Counted from the first letter of the stretch, positions 1-9,717 are shown. The stretch is 64,000 nt of DNA from an uncultured Saprospiraceae bacterium (GCA_938015435.1 CALLPN010000016.1:124001-188000); one strand, 5' to 3'. Notes: generated by a model from the letters alone, not told the origin. Program-made: numbers and translations.

Positions 1-2237
1 AAACTTTTGTTGGTGGTACGTATTGTACTGATTTTGACACTCTAATTAATGGTGTACTATACGATCTTACCAACCCATCAGATGTTATCACCATCGAAGG
101 AGGAAGCTTTGAAGGTTGTGATAGTATCATTACTATTGACTTAACATTTGTAGATCCCATTCCTAATAATATTATAGGAACTTTTTGTAGTGACTTTGAT
201 ACTTTAGTCAATGGTGTAGTATATGATATCAGCAATCCATCAGCCATGGATACTATTTTTGGTGGCAGCTTTATCGGCTGTGATAGTTTGATAGTTGTTG
301 ACCTACAATTTGACAATGGCATCATCATCAATAGGACTGATTCACTTTGTGTAGGTGGCTCCGTTGTGATCGGTGGCACCGTATTTAATGAAGCTAATAA
401 TCCTAATCAAATAATCGTTCCTGGAATTGATTGTGATACTACATTTGATATTAACTTGACTTTCGTTACTCCAATTCCTAATAACATTTCTGGAACTTTT
501 TGTAGTGACTTCGATACTTTAGTAAATGGAGTATTATATGACATCAATAATCCATCAGATACAGAAACTATTATAGGAGGAAGCTTCCTCGGCTGCGATA
601 GTTTGATCGTTATAGATTTACAATTTGATAACGGCATCATTATCAACAGGACAGATTCACTTTGTGCAGGCGGCTCAGTTGTGATCGGTGGTACCGTATT
701 TAATGAAGCTAATAATCCAAATCAAATAATCGTTCCAGGAATTGATTGTGATACTACTTTCGATATTAACTTGACATTCTTCACTTCTATTCCTAACAAT
801 ATCTCTGGAAACTTTTGTAGTGACTTCGATACCTTGGTAAATGGAGTTTTGTATGACATCAACAATCCTTCGGATACAGAAACCATAGTAGGAGGAAACT
901 TCCTAGGTTGTGATAGTTTGATCGTTATCGACTTATCATTCATGACTTGTGATGTAGACGTAACCGTAAGTTCTGTTGGCAACAATTGTGTCGGCGACAA
1001 TTTAGGTATGATCAATGTTGGAATTGCATCGGCGATTGCTCTTCCATATACGATTGTAATAGAAGAACAAGTCTCTGGAGTTCAATCTATGATCAATGTT
1101 ACGATGGAGCAAAACAACTATCAATTTGACAATCTTCCTACTGGAACCTATACAGTATCAGTGGTCGGAAACGACGGTACTGTACTTTATATCGAGACTA
1201 CTACGGTAGATGATTTATTTGCACCTCTATCAGGAACATGGAACTTAATTGATACTATATTTTGCAATGGCGAACTTGCACAGTTAGAATTCATTCCATC
1301 TGGAGGCTTGGCTGATTACAATTACCTTTGGAACAGTACTGATCTTGGAATCGATTCTATTATTAATCAAGTGCCTAGTGGTACATATTCCATCAGTGTC
1401 AGCGATATGAATGGATGTACTTATAATAGCTCTTTTGACATCCAAGAGGGAGTGGCTATCATGGTCAATATTACCGAGACTGATGCAACGTGTGTAGGTG
1501 TTGATGATGGCTCTATTGATGTATTAAATATACAAGGAGGCGTTGGCCCATATACTGTTTTATTTGACGGTCAAGAAATTACAGAATTTCCAATTGACTC
1601 AATAGCTTCTGGAGTGTACACTTTAGAAGTTGTAGATAGTGAGAACTGCAGTACTGGGGAAGAGCAAATAACTATTTTACCTGGAGTAGTATCTGTACTT
1701 GCGGATTATACTTTGGAATATGATATCGACGAAGGGGATACTGTAATATTAGTCGGACAGTTGTTTGAAGATAGTTTGTCATTTCAGTGGGACTCAATAC
1801 CAACACTTAGTTGTTTTGATTGCGCTGAGCCTTTAGCATTTCCTAGTACAACGAGTGGATACAATTTGGTAATCACTACCGAGTTTGGATGTATACAAAT
1901 GGTAAGTATTATCATAAATGTATCAGAAAGTCCAGAGGAACCGGAAGTAGAAGTTAACAACTCTACTCCCAATATTTTTTCTCCTAACGGAGATGGCAAT
2001 AACGATAGTTTCATTTTAAGTTTTGAGGATGAATCTATATCTCAATTAGAACTATTCGTTTTTGATAGATGGGGAAATCAAATGCATAATGGCACAAATA
2101 GTGATGGTATCATTACCTGGAATGGCACTCGTAATGGAAACGAAATATCAATAGGTGTGTATGTATACCAACTTATAATAAGTTATGCTGACGGTACTTC
2201 GGAAGTCATGGTAAGAGATCTAACTTTAGTGAAATAA
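1..2237 (+). CDS. Large repeat-containing surface protein with gliding-motility/T9SS type B C-terminus (5' end outside window)
   Basis: The reading frame is open from base 3 to the TAA at 2235-2237, with no start needed inside the window, so this is the C-terminal ~744 residues of a larger protein. It is built from near-identical Thr/Asp/Cys-rich modules (GTFCSDFDTLVNG, GCDSLIVIDL, GGTVFNEANNPNQ) with a 315-bp period, followed by SprB-like repeats (GxYSISVSDMNGC, SGVYTLEVVDSENC). It ends in a CHU_C / T9SS type B sorting domain: PNIFSPNGDGNND, then FDRWGNQ and GVYVYQL. In this family the C-terminal domain directs outer-membrane export and surface attachment. The role is probably adhesin- or motility-related, by analogy with SprB-type proteins; the ligand is unknown. 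An internal ATG at 246 is unlikely to be the start because the same repeat continues upstream of it. Confidence 0.85.
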   Translation, partial: TFVGGTYCTDFDTLINGVLYDLTNPSDVITIEGGSFEGCDSIITIDLTFVDPIPNNIIGTFCSDFDTLVNGVVYDISNPSAMDTIFGGSFIGCDSLIVVDLQFDNGIIINRTDSLCVGGSVVIGGTVFNEANNPNQIIVPGIDCDTTFDINLTFVTPIPNNISGTFCSDFDTLVNGVLYDINNPSDTETIIGGSFLGCDSLIVIDLQFDNGIIINRTDSLCAGGSVVIGGTVFNEANNPNQIIVPGIDCDTTFDINLTFFTSIPNNISGNFCSDFDTLVNGVLYDINNPSDTETIVGGNFLGCDSLIVIDLSFMTCDVDVTVSSVGNNCVGDNLGMINVGIASAIALPYTIVIEEQVSGVQSMINVTMEQNNYQFDNLPTGTYTVSVVGNDGTVLYIETTTVDDLFAPLSGTWNLIDTIFCNGELAQLEFIPSGGLADYNYLWNSTDLGIDSIINQVPSGTYSISVSDMNGCTYNSSFDIQEGVAIMVNITETDATCVGVDDGSIDVLNIQGGVGPYTVLFDGQEITEFPIDSIASGVYTLEVVDSENCSTGEEQITILPGVVSVLADYTLEYDIDEGDTVILVGQLFEDSLSFQWDSIPTLSCFDCAEPLAFPSTTSGYNLVITTEFGCIQMVSIIINVSESPEEPEVEVNNSTPNIFSPNGDGNNDSFILSFEDESISQLELFVFDRWGNQMHNGTNSDGIITWNGTRNGNEISIGVYVYQLIISYADGTSEVMVRDLTLVK
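177..941 (+). repeat. 315-bp in-frame tandem repeat within the surface-protein gene
   Basis: Two full 315-bp (105-codon) units lie at 312-626 and 627-941. A matching 135-bp tail of a previous unit lies at 177-311, and a shorter diverged copy at 15-176 lacks the half that contains NRTDSLC. Each unit has two halves: one starting GIIINRTDSLC and one starting GTFCSDFDTL. The nucleotide identity is high, with mostly third-position changes, which points to recent duplication or gene conversion. Copy number could vary between strains, and short-read assembly could collapse it. Confidence 0.85.
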
Positions 2238-2640
2238 AAAAATTAAATCATTCATAAGGTCTAGGCAATTAAAAATAATTTAAGCGCCTAGATCTATCAT
2301 TTTTTTTGTTCCTGTTTAAGATTGGATCGATTGATTACTGATCTCTTATAGTTTGATATTTATTAATGAGTATTCTTCATTTTGATAGAAATTGCTGTTG
2401 TGCTAAATTGATTAATTCTTACACTCATTTCATTCGCTCAGAATCTAAGGATCATGCAATCAGTACAAAAAATTCTTAGCCCTTAGTAATTCATAACAAG
2501 AGTACTTTCACAAAACACAGTCTCAGAATTTCCGATTGCCAAAAGGAAACCCGCGCGGAATAGAATTTCTACCCATTGGATGTTCTCCTTACCTGATCAT
2601 CATCAAATCGAAGATCAAATTTTACATACTCAATCAAGGT
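2238..2640. other. Intergenic region without a supported gene; holds one copy of a dispersed 22-bp sequence
   Basis: No credible coding sequence is visible. A 68-codon frame starting at 2536 has no recognisable content and runs over the glnN terminator. The 22 bases at 2423-2444, beginning ACTCATTTCATTC and ending GCTCAGAAT, recur exactly at 48942-48963 and resemble the widespread Bacteroidota intergenic repeat that reads GTCATTCTGAGCGAA on the other strand. Confidence 0.5.
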
Positions 2641-2675
2641 CAAAAAAAAGTCTCACTCGCATATGCGAATGAGAC
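2641..2675 (-). terminator. Intrinsic terminator of glnN
   Basis: On the minus strand a hairpin GTCTCATTCGCAT / ATGCGAGTGAGAC (13-bp stem with one T-G wobble) is followed directly by eight T residues. It lies about 50 bp past the glnN stop codon. Confidence 0.85.
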
Positions 2676-2727
2676 TTATCTCTTGCGTCAATCACTAAAA
2701 TTGTTCGCCCTTATACCATTAAATTAT

Positions 2728-4920
2728 TTACTTAGTAAATAACAATTCTCTGTACTTTACTAATGGCCAGATCTCATCATCTACCATCATCTCTAAAGCA
2801 TCGCAATGCTCACGGATTGTTTCGAAGTATGGCTTTACTTTATCGCAATATGCAAAAGCTTGTTTATCTAGCTTCTTCATACCATTTGCTTTGATTCCTT
2901 CTGCGTTCATTTTGTCCACGTTAGAAGAGATCGCATTAATATGAATAGAGATAGACTTCGCTAAGTCAATTTGCTCTGCAGCCATTTTCTTGTATCCTGT
3001 ACCGAATATCTCTTTGAGTCCTCTTAGACTTTTGAGTACTACATTTTGATATTTTATAGCCGTAGGGATGACATTATTACTTGCGATATCCGCAATAGTA
3101 CGTCCTTCGATTTGCATTTTCATTACATAGTTTTCCAGATCGATTTCGTACCTTGCTTCTGTCTCTATGTGATTCATTACACCATGTCTTTCATATAGTG
3201 CAAATGCTTCTTTACTTACTTTCGCAGCTAAAGCTCTAGGCGTATTGAGGAAGTTATTCAGGCCTCTTTTCTTTGCTTCTTTTACCCAAGGCTCACCATA
3301 ACCATCACCTTCAAATCTGATCGCTTTTGATGATTTGATATATTCTCTCAAGACGTTGAAGATCGCACCGTCCTTCTTCATGTTCTTATCTTTTTTGAGC
3401 ATTGCATCCACCTCTGCTTTAAACTGAATCAACTGATCTGCCATAATAGTATTAAGTACTGTCATTGGCTCTGCACAATTGGCTGTAGATCCTACTGCTC
3501 TAAATTCAAACTTGTTACCAGTAAAGGCGAATGGTGAAGTTCTGTTACGATCTGTATTATCCAATAATACATCAGGAATCTTTCCTACCACATTGAGTTT
3601 AAGATCAGTCATCTCTTCTGGAGTGATCTTTCCTTTAGATACTTTCTCTAAATCATCTAACACCTTCGATAGTTGTTGACCGATGAATACTGAGATAATT
3701 GCAGGAGGCGCTTCATTAGCTCCTAACCTATGATCGTTACTCGCTGATGCGATAGTCGCTCTCAGTAAATCGGCGTGAGTATATACCGCCATGATCGAAT
3801 TGATAAAGAATGTCAAAAACTGTAAGTTACTCATCGGAGTCTTACCTGGAGCCAATAGATTGATTCCTGTATCTGTAGCTAATGACCAGTTATTGTGCTT
3901 TCCTGATCCATTGATACCAGCAAATGGCTTCTCATGGAACAATACTTTAAAGTTATGTCTTGATGCTACCTTCTCCATCACATCCATAAGTAATGAATTG
4001 TGATCCACAGCCAAGTTAGCTTCTTCGAATAGTGGTGCTAACTCAAATTGGTTAGGTGCTACTTCGTTGTGTCTTGTTTTTACTGGTATTCCGAGTTGGA
4101 TAGATTCTATCTCTAGCTCTCTCATATATGCCAAAGCTCTCTCAGGTATAGATCCAAAATAATGATCATCTAACTGTTGTCCTTTGGCAGGAGAGTGACC
4201 TAATAATGTTCGGCCTGTAGCTAATATATCTGGTCTGGCTGATGCTAATGCACTATCTATTAAGAAGTATTCTTGCTCCCACCCTAGAGTGGCTATTACT
4301 TTCTTTACGTTTTTATCAAAGTACTTACATACGTCTGTTGCTGCTGCATCTACTGCTTGTAATGCTCTTAGTAATGGAGTCTTCATATCTAATGCTTCTC
4401 CAGTATAGGATACAAATATCGTAGGGATACAAAGTGTAGTACCGATTACAAAAGCTGGAGAAGTAGGATCCCAAGCAGTATAACCTCTCGCTTCGAATGT
4501 ATTACGTATACCTCCATTAGGAAATGAAGATGCATCTGGCTCTTGTTGGACTAGCTGTCCTCCTGCAAATTTTTCTATAGCGTCTCCATCTCCGATAGGC
4601 TCAAAGAATGCATCATGCTTTTCGGCTGTAGTTCCTGTCAATGGCTGAAACCAGTGAGTGTAATGAGTCGCTCCTCTAGATAATGCCCACGTCTTCATCG
4701 ACGCTGCAACTTGATCTGCGATCATACGATCTATCTTAGTTCCGTGATCGATTGCAGATCTAACGGCCTTATACCCTTCCTTAGTCATGAAGTGCTTCTG
4801 TGCCCTTTTGTCAAAAACATTAGCTCCGAAAAGCTCTGATCTTGTATCTGAAATCTCATCTACTTTGACCGCAGCTCTGTTCGCTGAGTCTTGTAATGCT
4901 CTAAATCTTAATGTAGCCAT
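2728..4920 (-). CDS. glnN: Type III glutamine synthetase
   Basis: Makes glutamine from glutamate, ammonia and ATP in the cytoplasm. At 730 residues it matches the GSIII family (about 700-730), not the ~470-residue GSI. Visible signatures are THWFQPLTG (residues 88-95 region), GWEQEYFL (213-220), RHNEVAPNQFE (283-293) and KPFAGINGSGKHNNWSL (331-347), which form the substrate and metal site. The C-terminal ~130 residues are the helical GSIII-specific extension. It stands alone with its own terminator. A candidate promoter lies in the 500-bp upstream gap, so a long leader is possible. No glnB or amtB neighbour is seen in the window. Confidence 0.97.
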   Translation of the reverse strand: MATLRFRALQDSANRAAVKVDEISDTRSELFGANVFDKRAQKHFMTKEGYKAVRSAIDHGTKIDRMIADQVAASMKTWALSRGATHYTHWFQPLTGTTAEKHDAFFEPIGDGDAIEKFAGGQLVQQEPDASSFPNGGIRNTFEARGYTAWDPTSPAFVIGTTLCIPTIFVSYTGEALDMKTPLLRALQAVDAAATDVCKYFDKNVKKVIATLGWEQEYFLIDSALASARPDILATGRTLLGHSPAKGQQLDDHYFGSIPERALAYMRELEIESIQLGIPVKTRHNEVAPNQFELAPLFEEANLAVDHNSLLMDVMEKVASRHNFKVLFHEKPFAGINGSGKHNNWSLATDTGINLLAPGKTPMSNLQFLTFFINSIMAVYTHADLLRATIASASNDHRLGANEAPPAIISVFIGQQLSKVLDDLEKVSKGKITPEEMTDLKLNVVGKIPDVLLDNTDRNRTSPFAFTGNKFEFRAVGSTANCAEPMTVLNTIMADQLIQFKAEVDAMLKKDKNMKKDGAIFNVLREYIKSSKAIRFEGDGYGEPWVKEAKKRGLNNFLNTPRALAAKVSKEAFALYERHGVMNHIETEARYEIDLENYVMKMQIEGRTIADIASNNVIPTAIKYQNVVLKSLRGLKEIFGTGYKKMAAEQIDLAKSISIHINAISSNVDKMNAEGIKANGMKKLDKQAFAYCDKVKPYFETIREHCDALEMMVDDEIWPLVKYRELLFTK

Positions 4921-5023
4921 ATCTTATTTAATTACAATTTTGATAAAAGTCTGAAACTGTTTCAACTTGAATGATAAGAGTACAGCACTTTTGATTCTGT
5001 ACTCTAGACAAGTAAAACGAGCT

Positions 5024-5097
5024 TTAACCCTAGGTTTAATTAAAGAAAAGTGAAAATAAAGAGCTAAAAAAGCCAGTATTTGCAATTTACAAACCTA
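5024..5097 (-). promoter_or_regulatory. Candidate glnN promoter region within a 500-bp gene-free gap
   Basis: The gap 4921-5420 has no gene. On the minus strand TAGGTTTG (5097-5090) fits the Bacteroidota -7 consensus TAnnTTTG, but I find no clear TTTG at -33. Between it and glnN is a near-palindrome TTAACCCTAGGTTTAA (5024-5039) that could be an operator. If this promoter is used, glnN has a leader of about 165 nt. The rest of the gap shows nothing I can interpret. Confidence 0.35.
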
Positions 5098-5420
5098 AAA
5101 GTATAAATTTTATAGGGTATAGAACTAAAATTATAAACATTTTAAACATTTACCCCTATAATTTTATGGGTACCAAGCACATTTAATTGAAAAGCATCCT
5201 TCAAAATGATCTACGTCAACTGTTAACGGTATTGATTACAATAACCAGTAGCGCAAAGAATAAGGCTTACTAATGATGCATCATCGTATCTCTAGAATTA
5301 TGTAAAACCTAAGCCTACAATGCTAGCATCTCTGTCTGGAACCGTCTATTGTTATCTAAAGCTCTTACTAAAAGATGATTCTAGATGTCCTTAAGCATAA
5401 GACTTCAAGTATTCTCTCTT

Positions 5421-6161
5421 CTATTTTACACTCTGGATAAAATCAAGTGCTAGTAACATGCTACCACTGATGTAGAGCTGAGCGTCTGGAAATAATGTTT
5501 TATACCCATTCGCTAGTGAAGGATCGACGGAAACAAATTTATGTATGATTCTCATCAATTTAGTATAACTCTCGATAGTAATATACTCTGGGATGTTACG
5601 AGCTTGCATCGCTTGCATCGCTGATCTAAATGAAGGTATATCTAAAAAAGTATATCGTTGTGGATCATGCAAGGCTAAGTAAGCGATTACCATTTGCTCA
5701 TTGTGATAATGATGAAGTAGCTTGGGTTCTTTCTTTTTGATCTGTTTGCCTAATTCATCACAATGAAATATAAATCTCGATATACGCATCTGTAGATCTT
5801 TTCCTTCATTAAATAAATCTCGAAACATACTTCTGATAAACTCTTTTTCATACTTGAGAAAAGTCATCATAGACTCTTTGGGATGATAATCAACACCCGT
5901 CCAAAGTCTCTTGGAGATATCACTTTGCAAACTCTCCGCATACATTACATCAAAATCCAATCGCTCAATATCCCAGATTTTTGAAAAATGCTGTTGAGCA
6001 TCCCACATATGTAAGTTAGGAAGCTCCTCTCTACCCATAAGTATGGCCGGAAACTTCTCTAGACACTCATCAAACACAGCTTTACTGAACATAGTATTGT
6101 AATTAGATGCGCTAATGTAGGATTTATAAAAGTGTCTTTCATAATGAAAACATTCTACCAA
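5421..6161 (-). CDS. Hypothetical protein, 246 residues
   Basis: I do not recognise a family. The product has no signal peptide or membrane segment and is rich in His, Tyr, Phe and Met, with stretches that look helical (for example RSMFRDLFNEGKDLQMRI and YTKLMRIIHKFVS), which suggests a soluble, mainly helical cytoplasmic protein. The start at 6161 is the furthest upstream ATG. The gene lies between glnN and a secreted-protein gene on the same strand, with gaps of 500 and 108 bp, so it is probably a single-gene unit. Codon use looks like that of its neighbours. No function is proposed. Confidence 0.7.
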   Translation of the reverse strand: MVECFHYERHFYKSYISASNYNTMFSKAVFDECLEKFPAILMGREELPNLHMWDAQQHFSKIWDIERLDFDVMYAESLQSDISKRLWTGVDYHPKESMMTFLKYEKEFIRSMFRDLFNEGKDLQMRISRFIFHCDELGKQIKKKEPKLLHHYHNEQMVIAYLALHDPQRYTFLDIPSFRSAMQAMQARNIPEYITIESYTKLMRIIHKFVSVDPSLANGYKTLFPDAQLYISGSMLLALDFIQSVK

Positions 6162-6269
6162 TAATGAAAGTAGGCAACTAAATACAATACTAACTGAAAG
6201 ATAACAGCTTGAGTTAGGCGGAGACTTTCGTCAGAAGGCCAATTCTATCTCGAAATACAAAGTAGCAAT

Positions 6270-7856
6270 CTAGTCAGGACATGTACTTAAGACGTTAGCT
6301 TCCAAGACACCTGATGTATTTACTATCACTTTGTAACAAACACCATTTGCATCTTTCATGATTACTCCTGATCCCATTGATTCTAGATATACGTCTCCAT
6401 CATTTACATGTAATTTAGTTTTAGGTGTTTCGGTTCCTATCCCTACATTATTCGTATTATAATCTAGGTTTATACTTTCTAAAACTATAAGCTTTACTTC
6501 ATTCGCATTGTATTGAATCTCCCAATTAGAAGGTACTCCTGGTAAAGATTCTTCGCTTAGTGTGCCAGTATAAGCTCCAGAAACCAACACGTACTCATCT
6601 CCTATCTGAGGTATATATCCATCAATTATTTCAATAGTCAAGGATGTAGACGATATATCATTTGTTGTACCTTGAAATACCAACTGATCGTGTCCAGTCG
6701 GGTCTCCAGCACCATTTATACCCGCAAGTTCCATAACAAAAGTAGCCGTGCCGGAGTAGTCATTCTCAAAAGTGATAATACCAGGTGATGATCCTGGAGA
6801 AACTGATCCACCATTAAATACGGAACTTCCATTAGATAACAAACCCAATCCAGCCAATAGAGATCCAGGATTGAATGTCACTACTCCAAAGGACATAGCG
6901 GTAGTCGTAGAGTTAGTATACGATAAACTTCCTTGCACTTCGATCTGACTAGTAGTATTCGAAAAGCCTCCAGCTGCTATCGGACCATAAGTTATACCTA
7001 GTACTGAACCACTTAATCTTTTAAATTCTGAATTAGCACCTATATATATGGCATAACTAGCATTGTCTGTATCCACTGTAGTTTCCCTTAATCTTAACGG
7101 TGCATTATTTAGAAACAAGGACTTAATGGGAGTAGCTGATGTATTTAATATTTCTATTGCAATATCTTTTACCCAATTAAGGTTGAAAAATGAGCCGTTA
7201 TGTAAAAACTGAGAACCGTTGTCAATTATTACCCCTTTCAAAAGATAATCTGCAAGTGTTGATTGATACGAATTATACATTTGTCCATTGTTATCAAATA
7301 ATGATCCGTTATCCAATTTGACAAATGCTTCTTTTCGATTACCAGCACTATCTTTATTCTCTATAGATCTTAAAATACCAGTAGACGTATTAATTAAAGT
7401 TGTATTGGTGTCAAAAAAGAAGTTGATCGGTGAATTAAGCACATTCCCATAAACGACCATACTTCCTGCATTAGTGATATGAGAGTTCTGCTCAGCCCAT
7501 AGACCACCCAAGAAAGTGAAATGACCGTTATTAATTACTGTCGTATTTGTAAGTCTTGCGCTAAACTGTATAGTCGGTACCAGACCATCGCCTATTGTAA
7601 GTGATCCATCCACTCCAATTGTGATAGTATTACCAGTAGTAGTAAGGCTATGTGCATAGGCATCATATAAGCTAGGAATATTAATGGTTTGAGTCGATGA
7701 AGCAATGACGTCATCCAAGTCCGTAGGGATCTGAGCAGGCGACCAATTTCCTGCAACATTCCAATCGTTACTTATAGTTCCTATCCAAGTAATACTAATT
7801 GCACGTAGCTGCATCGAGCTAAACATCAATAGAATCAAAATTATATTTACTCTCAT
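6270..7856 (-). CDS. Secreted beta-helix-like protein with tail-fibre-like C-terminal motif
   Basis: Residues 1-20 form a signal peptide (VNIILILLMFSS core). The mature start, TWIGTISNDWNVAGNWSP, is the W...GNW pattern that opens many secreted right-handed beta-helix proteins. The body is rich in short Asn/Ser/Thr/Gly strands (TNTTVINNGHFTF, GSQFLHNGSFFNL), consistent with a parallel beta-helix. A spacer LAGLGLLSNGSSVFNGGSVSPG precedes a globular part. The C-terminus carries NVGIGTETPKTKLHV, a motif common at the heads of fibre-like and S74-associated proteins and in many Bacteroidota surface proteins. No T9SS sorting domain is present, so its final location (periplasm or surface) is uncertain. 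Three phased repeats lie 80 bp upstream. Confidence 0.75.
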   Translation of the reverse strand: MRVNIILILLMFSSMQLRAISITWIGTISNDWNVAGNWSPAQIPTDLDDVIASSTQTINIPSLYDAYAHSLTTTGNTITIGVDGSLTIGDGLVPTIQFSARLTNTTVINNGHFTFLGGLWAEQNSHITNAGSMVVYGNVLNSPINFFFDTNTTLINTSTGILRSIENKDSAGNRKEAFVKLDNGSLFDNNGQMYNSYQSTLADYLLKGVIIDNGSQFLHNGSFFNLNWVKDIAIEILNTSATPIKSLFLNNAPLRLRETTVDTDNASYAIYIGANSEFKRLSGSVLGITYGPIAAGGFSNTTSQIEVQGSLSYTNSTTTAMSFGVVTFNPGSLLAGLGLLSNGSSVFNGGSVSPGSSPGIITFENDYSGTATFVMELAGINGAGDPTGHDQLVFQGTTNDISSTSLTIEIIDGYIPQIGDEYVLVSGAYTGTLSEESLPGVPSNWEIQYNANEVKLIVLESINLDYNTNNVGIGTETPKTKLHVNDGDVYLESMGSGVIMKDANGVCYKVIVNTSGVLEANVLSTCPD

Positions 7857-7936
7857 GTTGAATATATTTGGGGTATAATCATAAAATCAATATTCATGAA
7901 AACTACAATATCCAAATACAATACAAGAAATTAAAT

Positions 7937-7988
7937 GACCAACGGTTAAATTATATGACGAACGGTTATAAAGAAAGATAAACGGTCA
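7937..7988. promoter_or_regulatory. Three direct repeats at exact 20-bp spacing (candidate regulator binding array)
   Basis: GACCAACGGTTA (7937-7948), GACGAACGGTTA (7957-7968) and GATAAACGGTCA (7977-7988) share the core GAnnAACGGTnA and repeat every 20 bp, about two turns of B-DNA. They lie 80-130 bp upstream of the start of the beta-helix protein gene and 460 bp before the lipoprotein gene at 8449. A dimeric or cooperative activator on one DNA face is the simplest reading. Confidence 0.45.
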
Positions 7989-8448
7989 GCTATTATCCCT
8001 GATTTTCATAAAAAAAAGTAGCTATTCCGCTCACTATACCGAGGTAAAGCCTAATTCAAATTTATAATACCCCAGTCTTTAACAACAATGCTCTTTAGAG
8101 TAATTACAGTACAATCCTTGTATTAATCGTAAAAAACTCTCTGCCTTCCACCCGACAGTTCAAAATAAAATTGATAATAAAGAAAATGCCGTGCAACGTT
8201 ATGGAAGGCAAATGCATATAGTCTATTGTTATCGATCGAATAATAAAATACTCAATGATGTGAGGGATGAACGGAATCATCAAAGCATCTTATTTAAAAT
8301 ATTCCTGATTGGCATCTATGATAGTCAACTGGCAAAAGGTCAGTTTTAGAAATCAAAAAGTGTCGATTAAGAACTTATTATAAAAAAAACGCTTTACTTA
8401 TCAACAAATCCAGATGATACATCATCAAATGGATTAAAAATTAAAACA
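7989..8448. other. Gene-free region between divergent envelope-protein genes
   Basis: No coding frame with recognisable content. A 9-bp inverted repeat, TGCCTTCCA and TGGAAGGCA, flanks about 55 bp in the middle of the gap. I could not find a clear TAnnTTTG promoter for the lipoprotein gene that starts at 8449. Confidence 0.4.
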
Positions 8449-9699
8449 ATGAAAAAAACAAATCTATTATTGCTCTTATTTGCAGCATTCATGATCACAT
8501 TCACATCTTGTACTGAAGATCCTATATCAGAAACAGATAACACGGAAATCCCTACTGATGTTGATGAAGTGATGTTTAACCCTCTTCTTGACAATATCGA
8601 GAACAGAGACGATACTGATGGCCTTGAATTAGGATGTTTTTCTATCAACACACCGTTCTCTTTAGATGTAGACGGTAGTATTTTTGAGATCAATACTTTT
8701 GAAGATCTTGATAATGCATTTGACTTTGACGCTAACGATGTAGCTCCTAACGTTGATTTCGTATACCCTATATCTATCACACATGCAAATGGTGATACTG
8801 AAGAATTAGCCGATGGCGAAGCTTTAGGACAAGCATTTGCATTATGTATACCTGACGAAGGATGGGAATCTTCTGATTCTACTGGAACTGATGGTGCATT
8901 CCCAGCTTTCCTGATTACAGAACTTAACTCTTGTTACGAATTAGTTTACCCTGTTACATTACAAGATTATGATGGTACTACTTACACAGCAAATAATGAA
9001 GAAGGATTAATCGAATTACTAGCATCTGAGAATTTCTTAGACTTCGTTCTTCCTATAAGCCTTCAAGATGAAGATGGAGTATATACTGCGAATACTGCAG
9101 ATGAATTATTCGATCTCTTATTAGATTGTCAAGATCAAACTTGGACAGGCGGTGGAGATGATGAAGAATATGAATGTCCTCTTGATATTGGAGGTATAGC
9201 TTGTTATAATCTTTCATTCCCAGTTACATTCGCTACTATAGATGGTGGAGAAGTAGTGGTAAATAACGCTGAAGAATTTTCAGCTGCAATGATTAGTGGT
9301 AATATCGCAAACTTCGTATATCCTGTTACACTTGTACAAGTAGATACAGAAGAAGCTGTTACTGTAAATAGCGAAGAAGAACTTAATGCAGCTATCGACG
9401 CTTGTTGGGATGGTACTGGTGGTGGAAACACTACTGGAGGAGATGCAATTATCTTTTTCATTGCCTCTGACGATTTCGAAAGTGACTGTTATAGCATTAA
9501 CTATCCTGTAAATGTAATTTCTATGGGTAACGAAGTAACATACGCTTCAGTAGATGATGTAAACAATGCATTACAAACAGGTGCAAATCTTCCTGATGAT
9601 CTTGTTTATCCAGTAAGCGTAACGCTTAACTCAACAGGAGAATCAGTAGTTATAAATGGAGCAGAAGACATTATAACTCTTCTTGAAAACTGCCAATAA
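8449..9699 (+). CDS. Lipoprotein with four Cys-bounded YPV repeats
   Basis: Residues 1-21 are a lipoprotein signal with lipobox TFTSC (Cys21); the next residues, TEDPISE, are acidic as in surface-exposed Bacteroidota lipoproteins. The rest is four repeats of about 70-75 residues. Each begins with C-Y/F (GCFSINTPF, SCYELVYPV, ACYNLSFPV, DCYSINYPV), has a second YP-I/V strand in the middle (FVYPISI, FVLPISL, FVYPVTL, LVYPVSV) and ends in a Cys after an E/D-x-L helix (ALC, LLDC, AIDAC, LLENC). Paired cysteines closing each repeat are likely disulphides. The protein is very acidic, which hints at divalent-cation binding. A terminator separates it from the sigma factor gene 98 bp downstream. The function is unknown; a sensor or ligand for that system is inference from position only. 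Confidence 0.85.
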   Translation: MKKTNLLLLLFAAFMITFTSCTEDPISETDNTEIPTDVDEVMFNPLLDNIENRDDTDGLELGCFSINTPFSLDVDGSIFEINTFEDLDNAFDFDANDVAPNVDFVYPISITHANGDTEELADGEALGQAFALCIPDEGWESSDSTGTDGAFPAFLITELNSCYELVYPVTLQDYDGTTYTANNEEGLIELLASENFLDFVLPISLQDEDGVYTANTADELFDLLLDCQDQTWTGGGDDEEYECPLDIGGIACYNLSFPVTFATIDGGEVVVNNAEEFSAAMISGNIANFVYPVTLVQVDTEEAVTVNSEEELNAAIDACWDGTGGGNTTGGDAIIFFIASDDFESDCYSINYPVNVISMGNEVTYASVDDVNNALQTGANLPDDLVYPVSVTLNSTGESVVINGAEDIITLLENCQ

Positions 9700-9717
9700 A
9701 ATTTAAAGTTTTTATGT

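Noticed and set aside
2536..2742. 68-codon plus-strand open frame after the surface-protein gene
   Set aside because: It has low-complexity content, no promoter, and runs through the glnN terminator into the glnN stop region.
8394..8780. 128-codon minus-strand frame over the lipoprotein gene start
   Set aside because: Antisense shadow of an acidic, Asp/Glu-rich gene; Ser/Ile/Lys composition and no own signals.
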